Part shown: piece by piece, positions 40,346 to 48,907 of the stretch
Layout: each line of letters begins with the position of its first letter
Numbering within the stretch: the first letter of the stretch is position 1
Source: Corallococcus coralloides DSM 2259
GTDB taxonomy: Bacteria > Myxococcota > Myxococcia > Myxococcales > Myxococcaceae
DNA: 64,000 nt
Assembly: GCF_000255295.1 (NCBI RefSeq)
Contig: NC_017030.1
Location: forward strand, 2,852,001-2,916,000
Reading direction: 5' to 3'
Position numbers and translations under genes: made by a program
The notes under the pieces: model-generated
The model's input: only the letters and a program-made list of their open reading frames with translations
Told to the model about the DNA's origin: nothing
Database searches by the model: none

Positions 40346-41533
40346 TCACTTCGCTTTCTGCGAGAGCATCTGCGCGACGCCGTAGAGCTTGGCGAACCCC
40401 GCCGCCTCCGTCCCCGTCCACAACACATTGGCCTCACCGTACGTGGCCACCTTCGCGTCCATCAGCGAGTGCGGCGAACGCACGCCTTCCACGACGTGGG
40501 CGCGCGGGGTGAGCACCAGCTTCACCTCGCCCGTCACGCGGTCCTGCGAGGAGGCGAGGAACGCCTCCAGGTCCTTCACCACCGGGTCGAAGAAGTGCCC
40601 TTCATGCAAGAGCGACCCGTACAGGTTGCCCACCGTCTCCTTCCAGAAGAGCTGCTTGCCCGACAGCACCAGCTTCTCCAGCTCACGGTGCGACGCGATG
40701 AGCAGGTGCGCCGCGGGAGCCTCGAAACCCACGCGGCCCTTGATGCCCAGGATGGTGTCGCCCAGGTGCACGCCCCGGCCGATGCCGTACGGACGGCCGA
40801 TGGCGTTGAGCTTCTCCACCACGTCCACCGCGGACAGCGCCTTGCCGTCGAGCGCCACCGGCACGCCCTTCTCGAAGGAGATGATCAGCGGCTGGGGCTT
40901 CAGGTCGGTGGGGATCTCGCCCCCGGGGAAGGCCGCCTCCGGCAGGGTGCTCCACGAGTCCAGCGTCTCGCGGCCACCCACGGACGTGCCCCACATGCCC
41001 TCGTTGACGGAGTACGTGCCCGTCTTCGCCGGCATGTGGAAGCCGCGCTCCGCGAGGAAGGAGATCTCCTGCTGACGGGAGAGCGCCAGGTCGCGGATGG
41101 GGGTAATCAGCTGGAGCTGCGGCGCGAGCGTGCGGAAGGCCACGTCGAAGCGGACCTGATCATTCCCCGCGCCGGTGCTGCCGTGGGCCACGGCCTGCAC
41201 GCCCAGCTTCTCCGCCATGCGCACCGCTTCCACGGCCTGGCAGGCGCGCTCGGCGGAGACGCTCAGCGGGTAGAGCTGGCCGCGCAGCACGTTGCCGGCG
41301 ATGAGGAAGCGCAGGTAGCCCTGGAACAGGGTGTCGCGCGCGTCCACCGTGTGGTGCGCCACCGCGCCCAGCTTCTGGGACAGGGCCTGGATGCGCTCCA
41401 GCTGCTCGGGCGGGAAGCCGCCCGTGTCCACGGTGACGGTGGTGACGTCCCAGCCCTGCTCGCGCAGGTACACCGTGCAGAAGGCGGTATCGAGGCCGCC
41501 GGAGAACGCCAGCACCACGGACTTCTTGCTCAT
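40346..41533 (-). CDS. argG: argininosuccinate synthase
   Basis: The protein has 395 residues. The N-terminal pyrophosphatase-type ATP motif AFSGGLDTAFC and downstream HGSTGAGNDQVRF and GVHLGDTILGIKGR match ArgG. It condenses citrulline with aspartate using ATP. The sequence is closer in style to the Xanthomonas-type than the E. coli-type synthase, as judged from the N-terminal motif. ATG 41533 is the conserved start; longer frames overlap argH. It lies 40 bases after argH and is followed four bases later by the DUF1611 gene. Confidence 0.93.
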   Translation of the reverse strand: MSKKSVVLAFSGGLDTAFCTVYLREQGWDVTTVTVDTGGFPPEQLERIQALSQKLGAVAHHTVDARDTLFQGYLRFLIAGNVLRGQLYPLSVSAERACQAVEAVRMAEKLGVQAVAHGSTGAGNDQVRFDVAFRTLAPQLQLITPIRDLALSRQQEISFLAERGFHMPAKTGTYSVNEGMWGTSVGGRETLDSWSTLPEAAFPGGEIPTDLKPQPLIISFEKGVPVALDGKALSAVDVVEKLNAIGRPYGIGRGVHLGDTILGIKGRVGFEAPAAHLLIASHRELEKLVLSGKQLFWKETVGNLYGSLLHEGHFFDPVVKDLEAFLASSQDRVTGEVKLVLTPRAHVVEGVRSPHSLMDAKVATYGEANVLWTGTEAAGFAKLYGVAQMLSQKAK

Positions 41534-41573
41534 CTTCGGACTCCTGTTGCTGCGAAAGGGGGTGAGGAAGGGT

Positions 41574-42923
41574 TCAGGGGGCCCAGACGCGAGAGGCGGC
41601 CTGGGCCTGCTGTGCGTGGGTGCGCGTGAGCCAGTCGCGCGCATCCGCCAGTTCCTCGCGCGCGGTGGCGAGGCCCAGGTTTCCGGCGCCACCCAGGTGG
41701 GTGGCCGTCAGCGCGCCGCGGTCCGGCTGGAAGCTGCCGTCGTTGAGCTGACGGCCCACCTCCCGGTACGCGTCGCGGAAGGGCTGGCCCTTCGCCACGA
41801 GCGCGTAGGCGTGGTGCGCGGCGTAGAGCGTGTCGTCGCACGCCGCGCGCGCCTTCTCCGCGTTCACCTTCAGCGCGGGCACCAGCCGCGAGAGCACCTC
41901 CAACAGCGCCTTCGCGCTGGTGAGGGCCTGGAGGGTGGGGCGCTTCAGCAGCTGGAAGTCACGGTGGTAGCTGGAGGGAAGCCCGCCGGCCACCGCCTCC
42001 ACCTGGTGCGCAAGGCCGCGCAGCTCGCGGCAGCGGCCCCGGGCCAGCTCCACCACGTCCGGGTTCTTCTTCTGCGGCATGATGGACGAGCCGGTCGTGA
42101 AGGCATCCGGCAGGGCCAGGAAGCCGAACTCGTCCATGCTGTAGAGCTGCACGTCCCAAAGCCACTTCTCCAGAGTGCCCGCCACCGAGCACGCCCAGGT
42201 GAGCAGCGCCGCTTCATGCCGCCCCCGACTGTCCTGCGCGTCGATGGGGCTGCGTTGAACGCGACTAAAACCGAGCAACCGCGCGACATATTCACGGTCG
42301 ATGGGCAGCGGAACACCAAAGCCCGCGGCGGCGCCCAGCGGGCAGCGGTCGAGCCGCCCCCACACGCCCTTCAGCGCCTCCAGCTCCTCCAGCAGTCCTT
42401 CGGCGAACGCCATGCCCCACAGGCCGAAGGTGGACGGCATCGCGCGGCGCAGGTGCGTGTAGCCGGGCAGGGGCAGGTCCGCATGCGCTTCCGCGAAGTC
42501 CAGGAACGTGCCGGCGAGCTCCGCCGTGCGCGCGCCCAGCGCGAGCAGCTCCTCGCGCATGAACAGGCGCAGGGCCAGCAGCACCTGGTCGTTGCGCGAG
42601 CGCGCCAGGTGGATGCGCTTGCCCGCCTCGCCGGTGCGCTCCACGAGCGCGGCCTCCAGCGCGGTGTGGCCGTCCTCCTGCTCCGGGCGGATGGTGAAGC
42701 GGCCCGCGCGCGCCTCGTCGTGGAGCGCGTGCAGGGCGCTCACGAGTGACGTGGCGGCCTCCGGCGCGAGCAGCCCCACGTGCGCGAGCATGCGCGCGTG
42801 CGCGGCGCTGCCCAGCGCGTCGTGCGGAACGAGCGACAGGTCCACCACGGGGTCGTCGCCCACGGTGAAGGCGTGGATGGCCGCGTCCAGCGGCTGGCCC
42901 TTGCCCCACAATGTCTCAGCCAC
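41574..42923 (-). CDS. argH: argininosuccinate lyase
   Basis: The protein has 449 residues. The fumarase/aspartase-superfamily signature GSSIMPQKKNP, the N-terminal HLARSRNDQV and the central GYTHLRRAMP are all present. It splits argininosuccinate into arginine and fumarate, the last step of the pathway. I chose the GTG at 42923 because GGGGAGG lies six bases upstream; an ATG-like frame to 42941 is longer by six residues. Either start overlaps the end of the deacetylase gene, so translation is coupled. Confidence 0.94.
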   Translation of the reverse strand: MAETLWGKGQPLDAAIHAFTVGDDPVVDLSLVPHDALGSAAHARMLAHVGLLAPEAATSLVSALHALHDEARAGRFTIRPEQEDGHTALEAALVERTGEAGKRIHLARSRNDQVLLALRLFMREELLALGARTAELAGTFLDFAEAHADLPLPGYTHLRRAMPSTFGLWGMAFAEGLLEELEALKGVWGRLDRCPLGAAAGFGVPLPIDREYVARLLGFSRVQRSPIDAQDSRGRHEAALLTWACSVAGTLEKWLWDVQLYSMDEFGFLALPDAFTTGSSIMPQKKNPDVVELARGRCRELRGLAHQVEAVAGGLPSSYHRDFQLLKRPTLQALTSAKALLEVLSRLVPALKVNAEKARAACDDTLYAAHHAYALVAKGQPFRDAYREVGRQLNDGSFQPDRGALTATHLGGAGNLGLATAREELADARDWLTRTHAQQAQAASRVWAP

Positions 42924-43977
42924 GCGACACCTCCCCGGCATAGCCGTGCAGCAGTCGTCGATAGAACGCGAGCCCCGCCTCCAGCTCCGCGCGCGTGAGG
43001 TACTCGTTCGCCTGGTGGCTCCGCAGCGTGTCGCCCGGGCCCACCTTCACCGCCGGGATGTCTCCCAGGAACGCCCAGTCGGACGTGGTGCTGGAGCCCA
43101 CCGTGTCCTGGCCCGACGCCACCACCGCCGCGCGCACCAGCGGGTGCGACGCGTCCGTGCCCTTGGGCAGGTAGCGCGCGGAGTGCACCACGACCTCGCT
43201 CTCCAGCGCCCGGCCCACGTCCTCCGCCACCTTCGCGTGGTCCATGCCCGGCGTGGTGCGCAGGTCCACGAAGAACTCGCACCGGTCCGGCACCTGGTTG
43301 CGAGCCAGTCCGCCGGATACCTGCGTCACCTGCGCCCGCGCCTCACCCAGCAGCGGGTGCGCGGGGAAGCGCAAGGCGGACACGGCCTGGATGTCCCGGG
43401 CCGCCTTGAGGATGGCGTTGTCCAGCCCTCCCGTGTGCGCGTGCGCCACGTGGCCGCTCTTGCCGTGCGCCACGCAGCGCAACAGCAACATGCCCCGCTG
43501 CGCCGTGCAGGGCTTGAGCGACGTGGGCTCACCCACGATGGCGGCGTCCAGCGGCCCCAGCGTGGAGAGCAGCGGCCCCAGCCCCTTGCCGCCCGTCTCC
43601 TCCTCGGCGGTGAGCGCGAAGACGCACTCCACACCCTTCGGCGCGCCTTCTTCCAGGAGCGCCTTCGCGGTGAGGAGCATGGCGGTGACGCAGCCCTTGG
43701 CGTCGTTGGCGCCCAGGCCGTAGAGCGTGTCGTCCTTCCACACGGCCTCGTGCGGCTCCGTGGTCCACCCGGCGCACGGCTTCACCGTGTCCAGGTGGGA
43801 GTTCACGAGCAGGCGCTTCGGCCCGCTGCCCACGCTGAACCACACGTTGTGGCCCTGGCGGTGCACGCGGGCACCCCAGGACTCCGCATGGCCCGCGACG
43901 AGGTCCGCGATGCGGGCCTCGTCGCCGGAGACGCTGGGCGTGGCGACCAGCGCGGTGAGCAGCTCGGCGGGGTTCAA
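42916..43977 (-). CDS. argE': M20-family N-acylcitrulline (or N-acylornithine) deacylase
   Basis: The protein has 353 residues and begins with a TTG overlapping the argB stop (TTGA). Metal-site motifs are NSHLDTVKP (His/Asp) and YGLGANDAKG, with the catalytic Glu pair in TAEEETGG and EPTSLKP. The motif set NVW...NSHLDTVKP...LYGLGAND closely resembles the Bacteroidetes ArgE' that removes succinyl from N-succinylcitrulline, rather than E. coli ArgE. Combined with the N-acylornithine transcarbamylase upstream, it should release citrulline from N-acylcitrulline. The acyl group is uncertain; an N-acetylornithine deacetylase is the alternative. Confidence 0.8.
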   Translation of the reverse strand: MNPAELLTALVATPSVSGDEARIADLVAGHAESWGARVHRQGHNVWFSVGSGPKRLLVNSHLDTVKPCAGWTTEPHEAVWKDDTLYGLGANDAKGCVTAMLLTAKALLEEGAPKGVECVFALTAEEETGGKGLGPLLSTLGPLDAAIVGEPTSLKPCTAQRGMLLLRCVAHGKSGHVAHAHTGGLDNAILKAARDIQAVSALRFPAHPLLGEARAQVTQVSGGLARNQVPDRCEFFVDLRTTPGMDHAKVAEDVGRALESEVVVHSARYLPKGTDASHPLVRAAVVASGQDTVGSSTTSDWAFLGDIPAVKVGPGDTLRSHQANEYLTRAELEAGLAFYRRLLHGYAGEVSRG

Positions 43978-44900
43978 CCCTTGGCCTCGCCGTGCTTCAC
44001 CGGGTGCTCGCGCACGACCATGGTGCCGCTGCCCTCGTTGGTGAAGACCTCCTCCAACAGCGCATCGGACTGCTTGCCGCTCACCAGGTGCACGCTGCCC
44101 ACGCCACCCACGAGCGCGTGGCGCATGGCGTGCGCCTTGGGACGCATTCCACCCGTGAGCCGGCCTTCGGCCTCCAGGGAGGCCAGGTCCGACAGCGTGG
44201 CCAGCGAGATGAGCGACGACGGGTCGGAGACGTCCTTGAGGAGCCCCGGCACCTCTACCAGGAAGAAGAGCTTCTCCGCGTGCAGCGCCGCCGCCAGGGC
44301 CGCCGCCACCGTGTCCGCGTTGGTGTTGTAGACAGCGCCGTCCTGGCCGCCCGACAGCGGGGCGATGACGGGCACGTAGTCCGCGGAGCGCAGGTGCTCC
44401 ACGACGCGCGTGTCCACGGACTCGATGTCGCCCACGAGGCCGTAGTCCACCATGCGCCCTTGCGTCTCGCCGGGCTCCGTCACCAGCACGGGCGGGCGCT
44501 TGCGCGCCTTGATGAGGCCCGCGTCCACGCCGGACAGGCCCACCGCGGGCACCCCCGCGGCCTGGAGGTCCGCGAGCAGGTCCGTGTGCAGCTTGCCCGC
44601 CAGCACCATCTTCGCCGCGTCCAGCACGGGCGCGGAGGTGACGCGGCGGCCGGCCACCTTCTCGATGGGCAGGTGCAGGGCGTCACAGAGCGAGTCCAGC
44701 TCCGGACCGCCGCCGTGCACGACGACGGGGCGGATGGAGAAGGCCCACAGGAGGGCGATCTGCTCGCACGCGGCCTTGCGGGTGCGCGGATCCGTCAGCA
44801 CGGCTCCGCCCAGCTTCACCACGAAGGTCTTGCTGCGGAACTGCTTCACGTACTTCGCCGCGTTGCGAAGTGCGGCGTACGGGTCGGGAGACAAAGGCAC
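43974..44900 (-). CDS. argB: N-acetylglutamate kinase (amino-acid kinase family)
   Basis: The protein has 308 residues. The kinase motifs are clear: VVKLGGAVL at the N-terminus, VVVHGGGPELD, the AGRRVTSAPVLDAA substrate region, YNTNADTVAAALA, and GGMRPKAHAM at the C-terminus. It phosphorylates N-acylglutamate, the second step of arginine synthesis. No C-terminal GNAT domain is attached, unlike the bifunctional kinase-synthase of Xanthomonas, so it cannot supply N-acetylglutamate itself. The start is GTG 44900 with AGAGG six bases upstream; the frame extends far upstream without sense because it overlaps argF'. Confidence 0.92.
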   Translation of the reverse strand: MPLSPDPYAALRNAAKYVKQFRSKTFVVKLGGAVLTDPRTRKAACEQIALLWAFSIRPVVVHGGGPELDSLCDALHLPIEKVAGRRVTSAPVLDAAKMVLAGKLHTDLLADLQAAGVPAVGLSGVDAGLIKARKRPPVLVTEPGETQGRMVDYGLVGDIESVDTRVVEHLRSADYVPVIAPLSGGQDGAVYNTNADTVAAALAAALHAEKLFFLVEVPGLLKDVSDPSSLISLATLSDLASLEAEGRLTGGMRPKAHAMRHALVGGVGSVHLVSGKQSDALLEEVFTNEGSGTMVVREHPVKHGEAKG

Positions 44901-44961
44901 GGTGGACCTCTGGAAATTCGAAAAGGGACGAAGAAGGGTGGGGCGGCGGGCTGCTACGGCT

Positions 44962-45966
44962 TTAGCCGCCGCGCATCCAGGCCAGGAGGGCGCGCTGCAC
45001 GTGGTAGCGGTTGCCCGCCTCATCCACGACGCGGCTGCTGGCGTGATCCAACACCTCGTCGGCGACCTCCACGTTGCGGCGCACGGGCAGGCAGTGCAGG
45101 AACGCCGCGTCCTTCGCGGCCTTCGCCATGTGCCGGCGCGTGGGCATCCAGCCCGAGTACGACGCGAGCAGCGCCGCCACGTCCGTGGGCGTGCTCGCCG
45201 TCTGGGCGGTGGGGCCCCAGGACTTCGCGTACACGGCGCGGCTGCCCACCAGCGCCTCGTCCTGGTCGTGCGTGTACGTGATGCTGCCGCCGGTGGCCTT
45301 GGCGTACGCCTCCGCCTCCGCGCGCACGGCCGGGTGCAGGTCGAAGCCCGGCGGATGCGCCACGCGCACCTCACAGCCCGCGGCCGCCGCGGACAGGAGG
45401 AAGGAGTTGGGCACGGCCTTGGGCAGCGGCTTGATGTGCGGCGCCCAGGTGAGCGTCACCGGCAGCTTCTTCGTGGTGCCGAACGTCTCGCGCAGGGTGA
45501 GCGCGTCCGCCAGGCCCTGGCAGGGGTGCTCACGCGCGGACTCCATGCTCACCACCGGCACGGTGGCCCACTTGCGGAAGGCGTTGATGACGGGGTCGGC
45601 CTCGTCCTCCTCGTCACCGCCACCCTGGGAGAAGGTGCGGATGCCGAGCATGTCCACGAAGCGCGACAGGACGGGCGACGCCTCCTTGATGTGCTCCGCG
45701 CGGTCCGCGTTCATCACCGCGCCGGGCCGGTCCTCCAGCTTCCACACGCCAGAGCCCACGTCGAGCACGATGGCGTGCCCGCCCGCGCGCAGCATCACCG
45801 CCTCGAAGGACGTGCGCGTGCGCAGGGACGGGTTGAAGAACACCATGCCCAGGAGCTTCCCCGGGAAGATGTGCCCCGGATCCTTCTGCTTCCACGCGGC
45901 CGCCTGCGAGAGGACCGCCTCGACGCCTTCCGGGCCCAGGTCCTGAATGCGGGTGACATGCTTCAT
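44962..45966 (-). CDS. argF': N-acylornithine carbamoyltransferase
   Basis: The protein has 334 residues. The carbamoyl-phosphate motif is FFNPSLRTRTSFE (about 43-55), with HPCQGLAD and the C-terminal HCLPVRRN. HCLPVRRN, YAKSWG and TWAPHIKPLPKAVPNSF are hallmarks of the N-acetyl- and N-succinylornithine transcarbamylases, not ordinary ornithine transcarbamylase. The known specificity residue (Glu92 in Xanthomonas AOTCase, Pro90 in Bacteroides SOTCase) is Ala90 here, which leans towards the succinyl substrate. The enzyme should make N-acylcitrulline. It is the first gene of the operon, downstream of an ArgR-like operator. Confidence 0.88.
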   Translation of the reverse strand: MKHVTRIQDLGPEGVEAVLSQAAAWKQKDPGHIFPGKLLGMVFFNPSLRTRTSFEAVMLRAGGHAIVLDVGSGVWKLEDRPGAVMNADRAEHIKEASPVLSRFVDMLGIRTFSQGGGDEEDEADPVINAFRKWATVPVVSMESAREHPCQGLADALTLRETFGTTKKLPVTLTWAPHIKPLPKAVPNSFLLSAAAAGCEVRVAHPPGFDLHPAVRAEAEAYAKATGGSITYTHDQDEALVGSRAVYAKSWGPTAQTASTPTDVAALLASYSGWMPTRRHMAKAAKDAAFLHCLPVRRNVEVADEVLDHASSRVVDEAGNRYHVQRALLAWMRGG

Positions 45967-46010
45967 GGGCTTCGTGCTCCCCCGGCCGCGCCGGATGGAT
46001 GGGGACTGCT

Positions 46011-46038
46011 GAATATGCACTTGAATTCGTGCATATTC
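46011..46038. promoter_or_regulatory. ArgR-type operator in the argF'-argR divergent region
   Basis: GAATATGCAC (46011-46020), eight bases containing GAATTC, then GTGCATATTC (46029-46038): a perfect 10-bp inverted repeat 45-72 bases upstream of argF'. Its TGAAT/ATTC character matches ARG boxes. The 180-base divergent region (45967-46146) is markedly AT-richer than its surroundings and has further ATTC and GCAT elements nearer argR, suggesting autoregulation. Confidence 0.7.
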
Positions 46039-46146
46039 GCTGAGGAGGCGCGGATATTATGCAGAACGGCGCAGCGCGCAAGAACATTCACTGGGATTTT
46101 TCATGCGCCTTGCGTGCGTATTCAGCCGCATGCATGGTGAACGTGA

Positions 46147-46566
46147 ATGAACCTGGACGACGCCATCCTTCAGCTCATCTCCCGGCAGGACGTGCCGGAT
46201 CAGTTCGTCCTGCAGTCGTTGCTGGAAGAGGCGGGGCACACGCCCAGCCAGTCCACGCTGTCGCGGCGGCTGAAGAAGCTGAGCGTGCAGAAGGTGAACG
46301 GGCGCTATCAGCGCGCCGAGCCGCCAGTGGCGCCCGTGCCGCTCGCGCCGCGCGTGACGATCATCGAAGCGCCGCCCAACATGCTGGTGCTGAAGACGGC
46401 GCCCGGCTACGCGCAGATCTTCGGGCTGGCGCTGGACCGCGAGGAGGTGGAGGGCCTGGCGGGCACGGTGGCGGGCGACGACACCATCTTCATCGCGGTG
46501 AGGGATCCATCGTACCTGCGCGACGTGCGCGAGGCGGTGGAGGAGCTCATCCAGCGCGGCCCGTGA
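46147..46566 (+). CDS. argR: arginine repressor
   Basis: The protein has 139 residues. The N-terminal winged helix has the ArgR motif SQSTLSRRLKKLSVQKVNGRY. The C-terminal oligomerisation and arginine-binding domain ends with GTVAGDDTIFIAV, matching the GTIAGDDT family motif. It should repress the divergent arginine operon when arginine is abundant, probably as a hexamer. Its 3' end overlaps the convergent ligase-like gene by 20 bases. Confidence 0.95.
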   Translation: MNLDDAILQLISRQDVPDQFVLQSLLEEAGHTPSQSTLSRRLKKLSVQKVNGRYQRAEPPVAPVPLAPRVTIIEAPPNMLVLKTAPGYAQIFGLALDREEVEGLAGTVAGDDTIFIAVRDPSYLRDVREAVEELIQRGP

Positions 46567-47071
46567 ACGGGAAGCGGCGCACGGACTCCCAAGGGCCTCC
46601 GAGGTAGCGCCAGAGCAGCAGCGCGGGGGCGTGCGAGTCGAAGGCGGACCAGCCCGCGCCCAGCTCCGCGAGGGCGGCCTTCGCCTCCTCCAAGGTGGCC
46701 TTGTTCATCAGCGTGACGTGGGGCCGGAAGGACTGACGGTCCTGCGGCGTGAGCCACTCCGCGTAGGCGCGGGTCAATTCGCGGTGCACGGGCGCAAGGC
46801 CGGGGGCCTCCACGTCCACCGCCATGCCGCGTCCCAGGCTCCGCAACTTCGTGAAGCGCAGCGTGGGGGCAGGGCGCTCGGTGACGACCTCGAGCGCGGC
46901 CTCCACGGCGTCCTGCTCGTGCGCGGGCAGGTGGTGGAAGAGGGAGACGTGCGCCGGGATGACGTTGCGCTCAGGCGGGAAGTAGCGGCGGCGCAGGCCA
47001 TCCAGGCGCGCGAACGCCTCTGGCTCCAGCTCGGCGGTGATGAGCAGCGGGGCTTCGGGGAGGGCGGCCAT
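46547..47071 (-). CDS. 2H-phosphoesterase (2'-5' RNA ligase-like)
   Basis: The protein has 174 residues with two H-x-[ST] motifs, HVSLF and HVTLM, about 75 residues apart, the signature of the 2H phosphoesterase superfamily that includes ThpR/LigT. Members open or form 2',5'-linked or cyclic phosphodiesters in RNA or nucleotides. ATG 47071 has GAAGG ten bases upstream; a GTG at 47080 adds three residues. The physiological substrate cannot be inferred. It converges on argR with a 20-base overlap of coding ends. Confidence 0.85.
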   Translation of the reverse strand: MAALPEAPLLITAELEPEAFARLDGLRRRYFPPERNVIPAHVSLFHHLPAHEQDAVEAALEVVTERPAPTLRFTKLRSLGRGMAVDVEAPGLAPVHRELTRAYAEWLTPQDRQSFRPHVTLMNKATLEEAKAALAELGAGWSAFDSHAPALLLWRYLGGPWESVRRFPFTGRAG

Positions 47072-47116
47072 GCGGCGCACACCTTCGGTCCGAAGCCCCG
47101 GGGGGACAAGAGGGGC

Positions 47117-47815
47117 CTACTTCTGCGACGCGAAGAAGGCCCGCAGCGAATCGTCGGCCTTCTTGCGGTACTCCGGCAGGCGCGAGCGCTCGGCCTCGGC
47201 GAGAGCCTTCTTCACGCCCGGCGCGTCGAAGTCGTGGGTGTAGACCGGCGTGCCGGGCTGCTGGCGCCACGAGTCGGCGAGGCTGCCCGCGTCGATGGCG
47301 TCGAAGCCCAGCTCCTCCACCAGCTTGAGCACCTTCGCGCGGTGCTCGGGGGGATCTCCCGCGACGGGCAGCGCGACCCGGCCGGGCGCGCCCTTCGGAA
47401 GGCCCTTGTCCAGGAGGCTCTGGAAGAAGATGTTGTTGAAGGCCTTGATGACGGGGCGGCCGAGATGGCTCGCGACCCACTCGCTCTCCGTCGCGCCGCC
47501 GAGGAGGTCCGGGATCTGCCCATCGCGCACGGGGTAGTAGTTCCCCGTGTCGATGATGACGACGTCCTTCGGCACGTTCGCGAACAGGCCCTTCGGCAGG
47601 TCGGGGACCGCCTTCTGGGGGATGGTCACGACGACGACCTCGCCCGCCTTCGCCGCCTCTTCGACGGTGACGGCCTTCGCGCCCGTCTCCTTCGCGAGGT
47701 CGCGCAGGGTGTCCGGCCCGCGTGAGTTCGCGATGGACACCTCATGGCCCAGCCTGGTCCACCTGCGAGCAAGGGTCCCGCCGATCAGCCCCGCGCCAAT
47801 GATTCCGATCTTCAT
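47117..47815 (-). CDS. NADPH-dependent F420-reductase-like oxidoreductase
   Basis: The protein has 232 residues. The N-terminal dinucleotide motif GAGLIGGTLARRW is followed by SIANSRGPDTL (NADP phosphate binding) and VVVTIPQKAVPDL, as in the F420-dependent NADP reductase family (COG2085). Many bacterial members do not use F420 and have unknown substrates. ATG 47815 has GAGG six bases upstream; a longer frame to 47974 overlaps the divergent promoter region. The gap 47816-48011 (196 bases) before the sigma-factor gene holds no recognisable motif. Confidence 0.85.
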   Translation of the reverse strand: MKIGIIGAGLIGGTLARRWTRLGHEVSIANSRGPDTLRDLAKETGAKAVTVEEAAKAGEVVVVTIPQKAVPDLPKGLFANVPKDVVIIDTGNYYPVRDGQIPDLLGGATESEWVASHLGRPVIKAFNNIFFQSLLDKGLPKGAPGRVALPVAGDPPEHRAKVLKLVEELGFDAIDAGSLADSWRQQPGTPVYTHDFDAPGVKKALAEAERSRLPEYRKKADDSLRAFFASQK

Positions 47816-48011
47816 GTCGTCCTCGTCCGGGAAGTGAGTCCTGCGACTGCTAGCGCCGGTCGGATGCCCGACCTTTTTCCGCGATGCGCGGGACCTGGCG
47901 GGTTTTCCCCGCGGCCCCCGAGCAGGGAGGCCCGGGAGGGGGCCTTCCGCAGGGGCGGGCCCTTTCGCTAGCATTCCTGCTTAACCGGTCCTTGGGGGCC
48001 CGGCCGTTGCC

Positions 48012-48899
48012 ATGGCAAACATTCCATCCGAGCTGGTCGCGGCATTCCGGGGGGCCGCGCGACCCCTGACCTCCGAGGAGGAGGCGGGGCTCCTTCCCGC
48101 ACTCACCGACGTCCTGGCGCGCTGCGAAGCGGCGTGGTCCGGCATCCGGCTGGAGCCCGGAGTCTTCGCCGCGCACCTGGGGAGGCACACGCCCTCGGGT
48201 GAGCCTCTCGCGCAGGCCCTGGCCGCGCTGCACTGCGAGGACCTGTACCTGGCGCTGGCGGCGTTGGAAGGCCAGCGGACCGCGCAGGATGCGCTGGAGT
48301 CCGCCGTGCTGGTGCCCGCGGGGCGAGCCGTGCGCCGCGTGGAGGACTCGGACGCGTTCGTGGACGAGGTGCTCCAGCTCACGCGCCTGCGGCTCCTGGT
48401 GGAGGAGGGGGGCCGCGCGCCGCGCCTCACGGAGTACGCGGGCCGGGGACCGCTGCGGCGGTGGACCGAGGCCGTGGCGCTGGGTATCGCGCTGTCGCTC
48501 AAGCGCAAGCCGGAGCGGAGCACTCCGCTGGATGACGCGCTCATCGCCGCGGACCTGGGCGCGGCGGATCCCGAGCTGGAGCACATCCGCCACCGCTACC
48601 GTCCCGCCTTCCGTGCCGCCTTCACGGAGGCCCTGGGCTCACTCTCGCCGCGCGACCGCAACCTGCTGCGCATGGGGCTGGTGCAGGGTCTGGGCGTGGA
48701 GTCGCTGGGGGCCCTGCACCAGGTGCATGCCTCCACGGTGTCGCGGTGGATGGCGAAGGCGCGTGAAGCGCTCCTGGAGCACACCCGGCAGGGGCTGGCG
48801 CGGCGGCTCGCGCTCAATACGTCCCAGTTGGACAGCCTGCTGCGCGTGCTCGACGGCAGCCTGGAGCTCAGCCTCGCGTCCCTCCTGAAGGAAGGGTGA
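48012..48899 (+). CDS. ECF-type sigma factor, Myxococcales family
   Basis: This 295-residue protein has a sigma region-4-like helix-turn-helix near the C-terminus (ALGSLSPRDRNLLRMGLVQGLGVESLGALHQVHASTVSRW). The middle (about 100-170) is a degenerate region-2-like segment. It matches the myxobacterial sigma family I know as Myxococcales family 1. It should direct RNA polymerase to a specific promoter set. Its stop overlaps a possible GTG start of the next gene (GTGA), so it is co-translated with a zinc-finger kinase that probably controls it. Confidence 0.8.
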   Translation: MANIPSELVAAFRGAARPLTSEEEAGLLPALTDVLARCEAAWSGIRLEPGVFAAHLGRHTPSGEPLAQALAALHCEDLYLALAALEGQRTAQDALESAVLVPAGRAVRRVEDSDAFVDEVLQLTRLRLLVEEGGRAPRLTEYAGRGPLRRWTEAVALGIALSLKRKPERSTPLDDALIAADLGAADPELEHIRHRYRPAFRAAFTEALGSLSPRDRNLLRMGLVQGLGVESLGALHQVHASTVSRWMAKAREALLEHTRQGLARRLALNTSQLDSLLRVLDGSLELSLASLLKEG

Positions 48900-48907
48900 T
48901 TCCCTCC

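Noticed and set aside
39469-40512. Plus-strand open frame opposite the DUF1611 gene
   Set aside because: The minus-strand gene has a P-loop and operon overlaps on both sides; the plus-strand frame has no motif.
43974-45374. Long N-terminal extension of argB
   Set aside because: It overlaps argF' out of frame and is Arg/Thr/Ala-rich nonsense; the GTG at 44900 gives the normal kinase N-terminus with a ribosome site.
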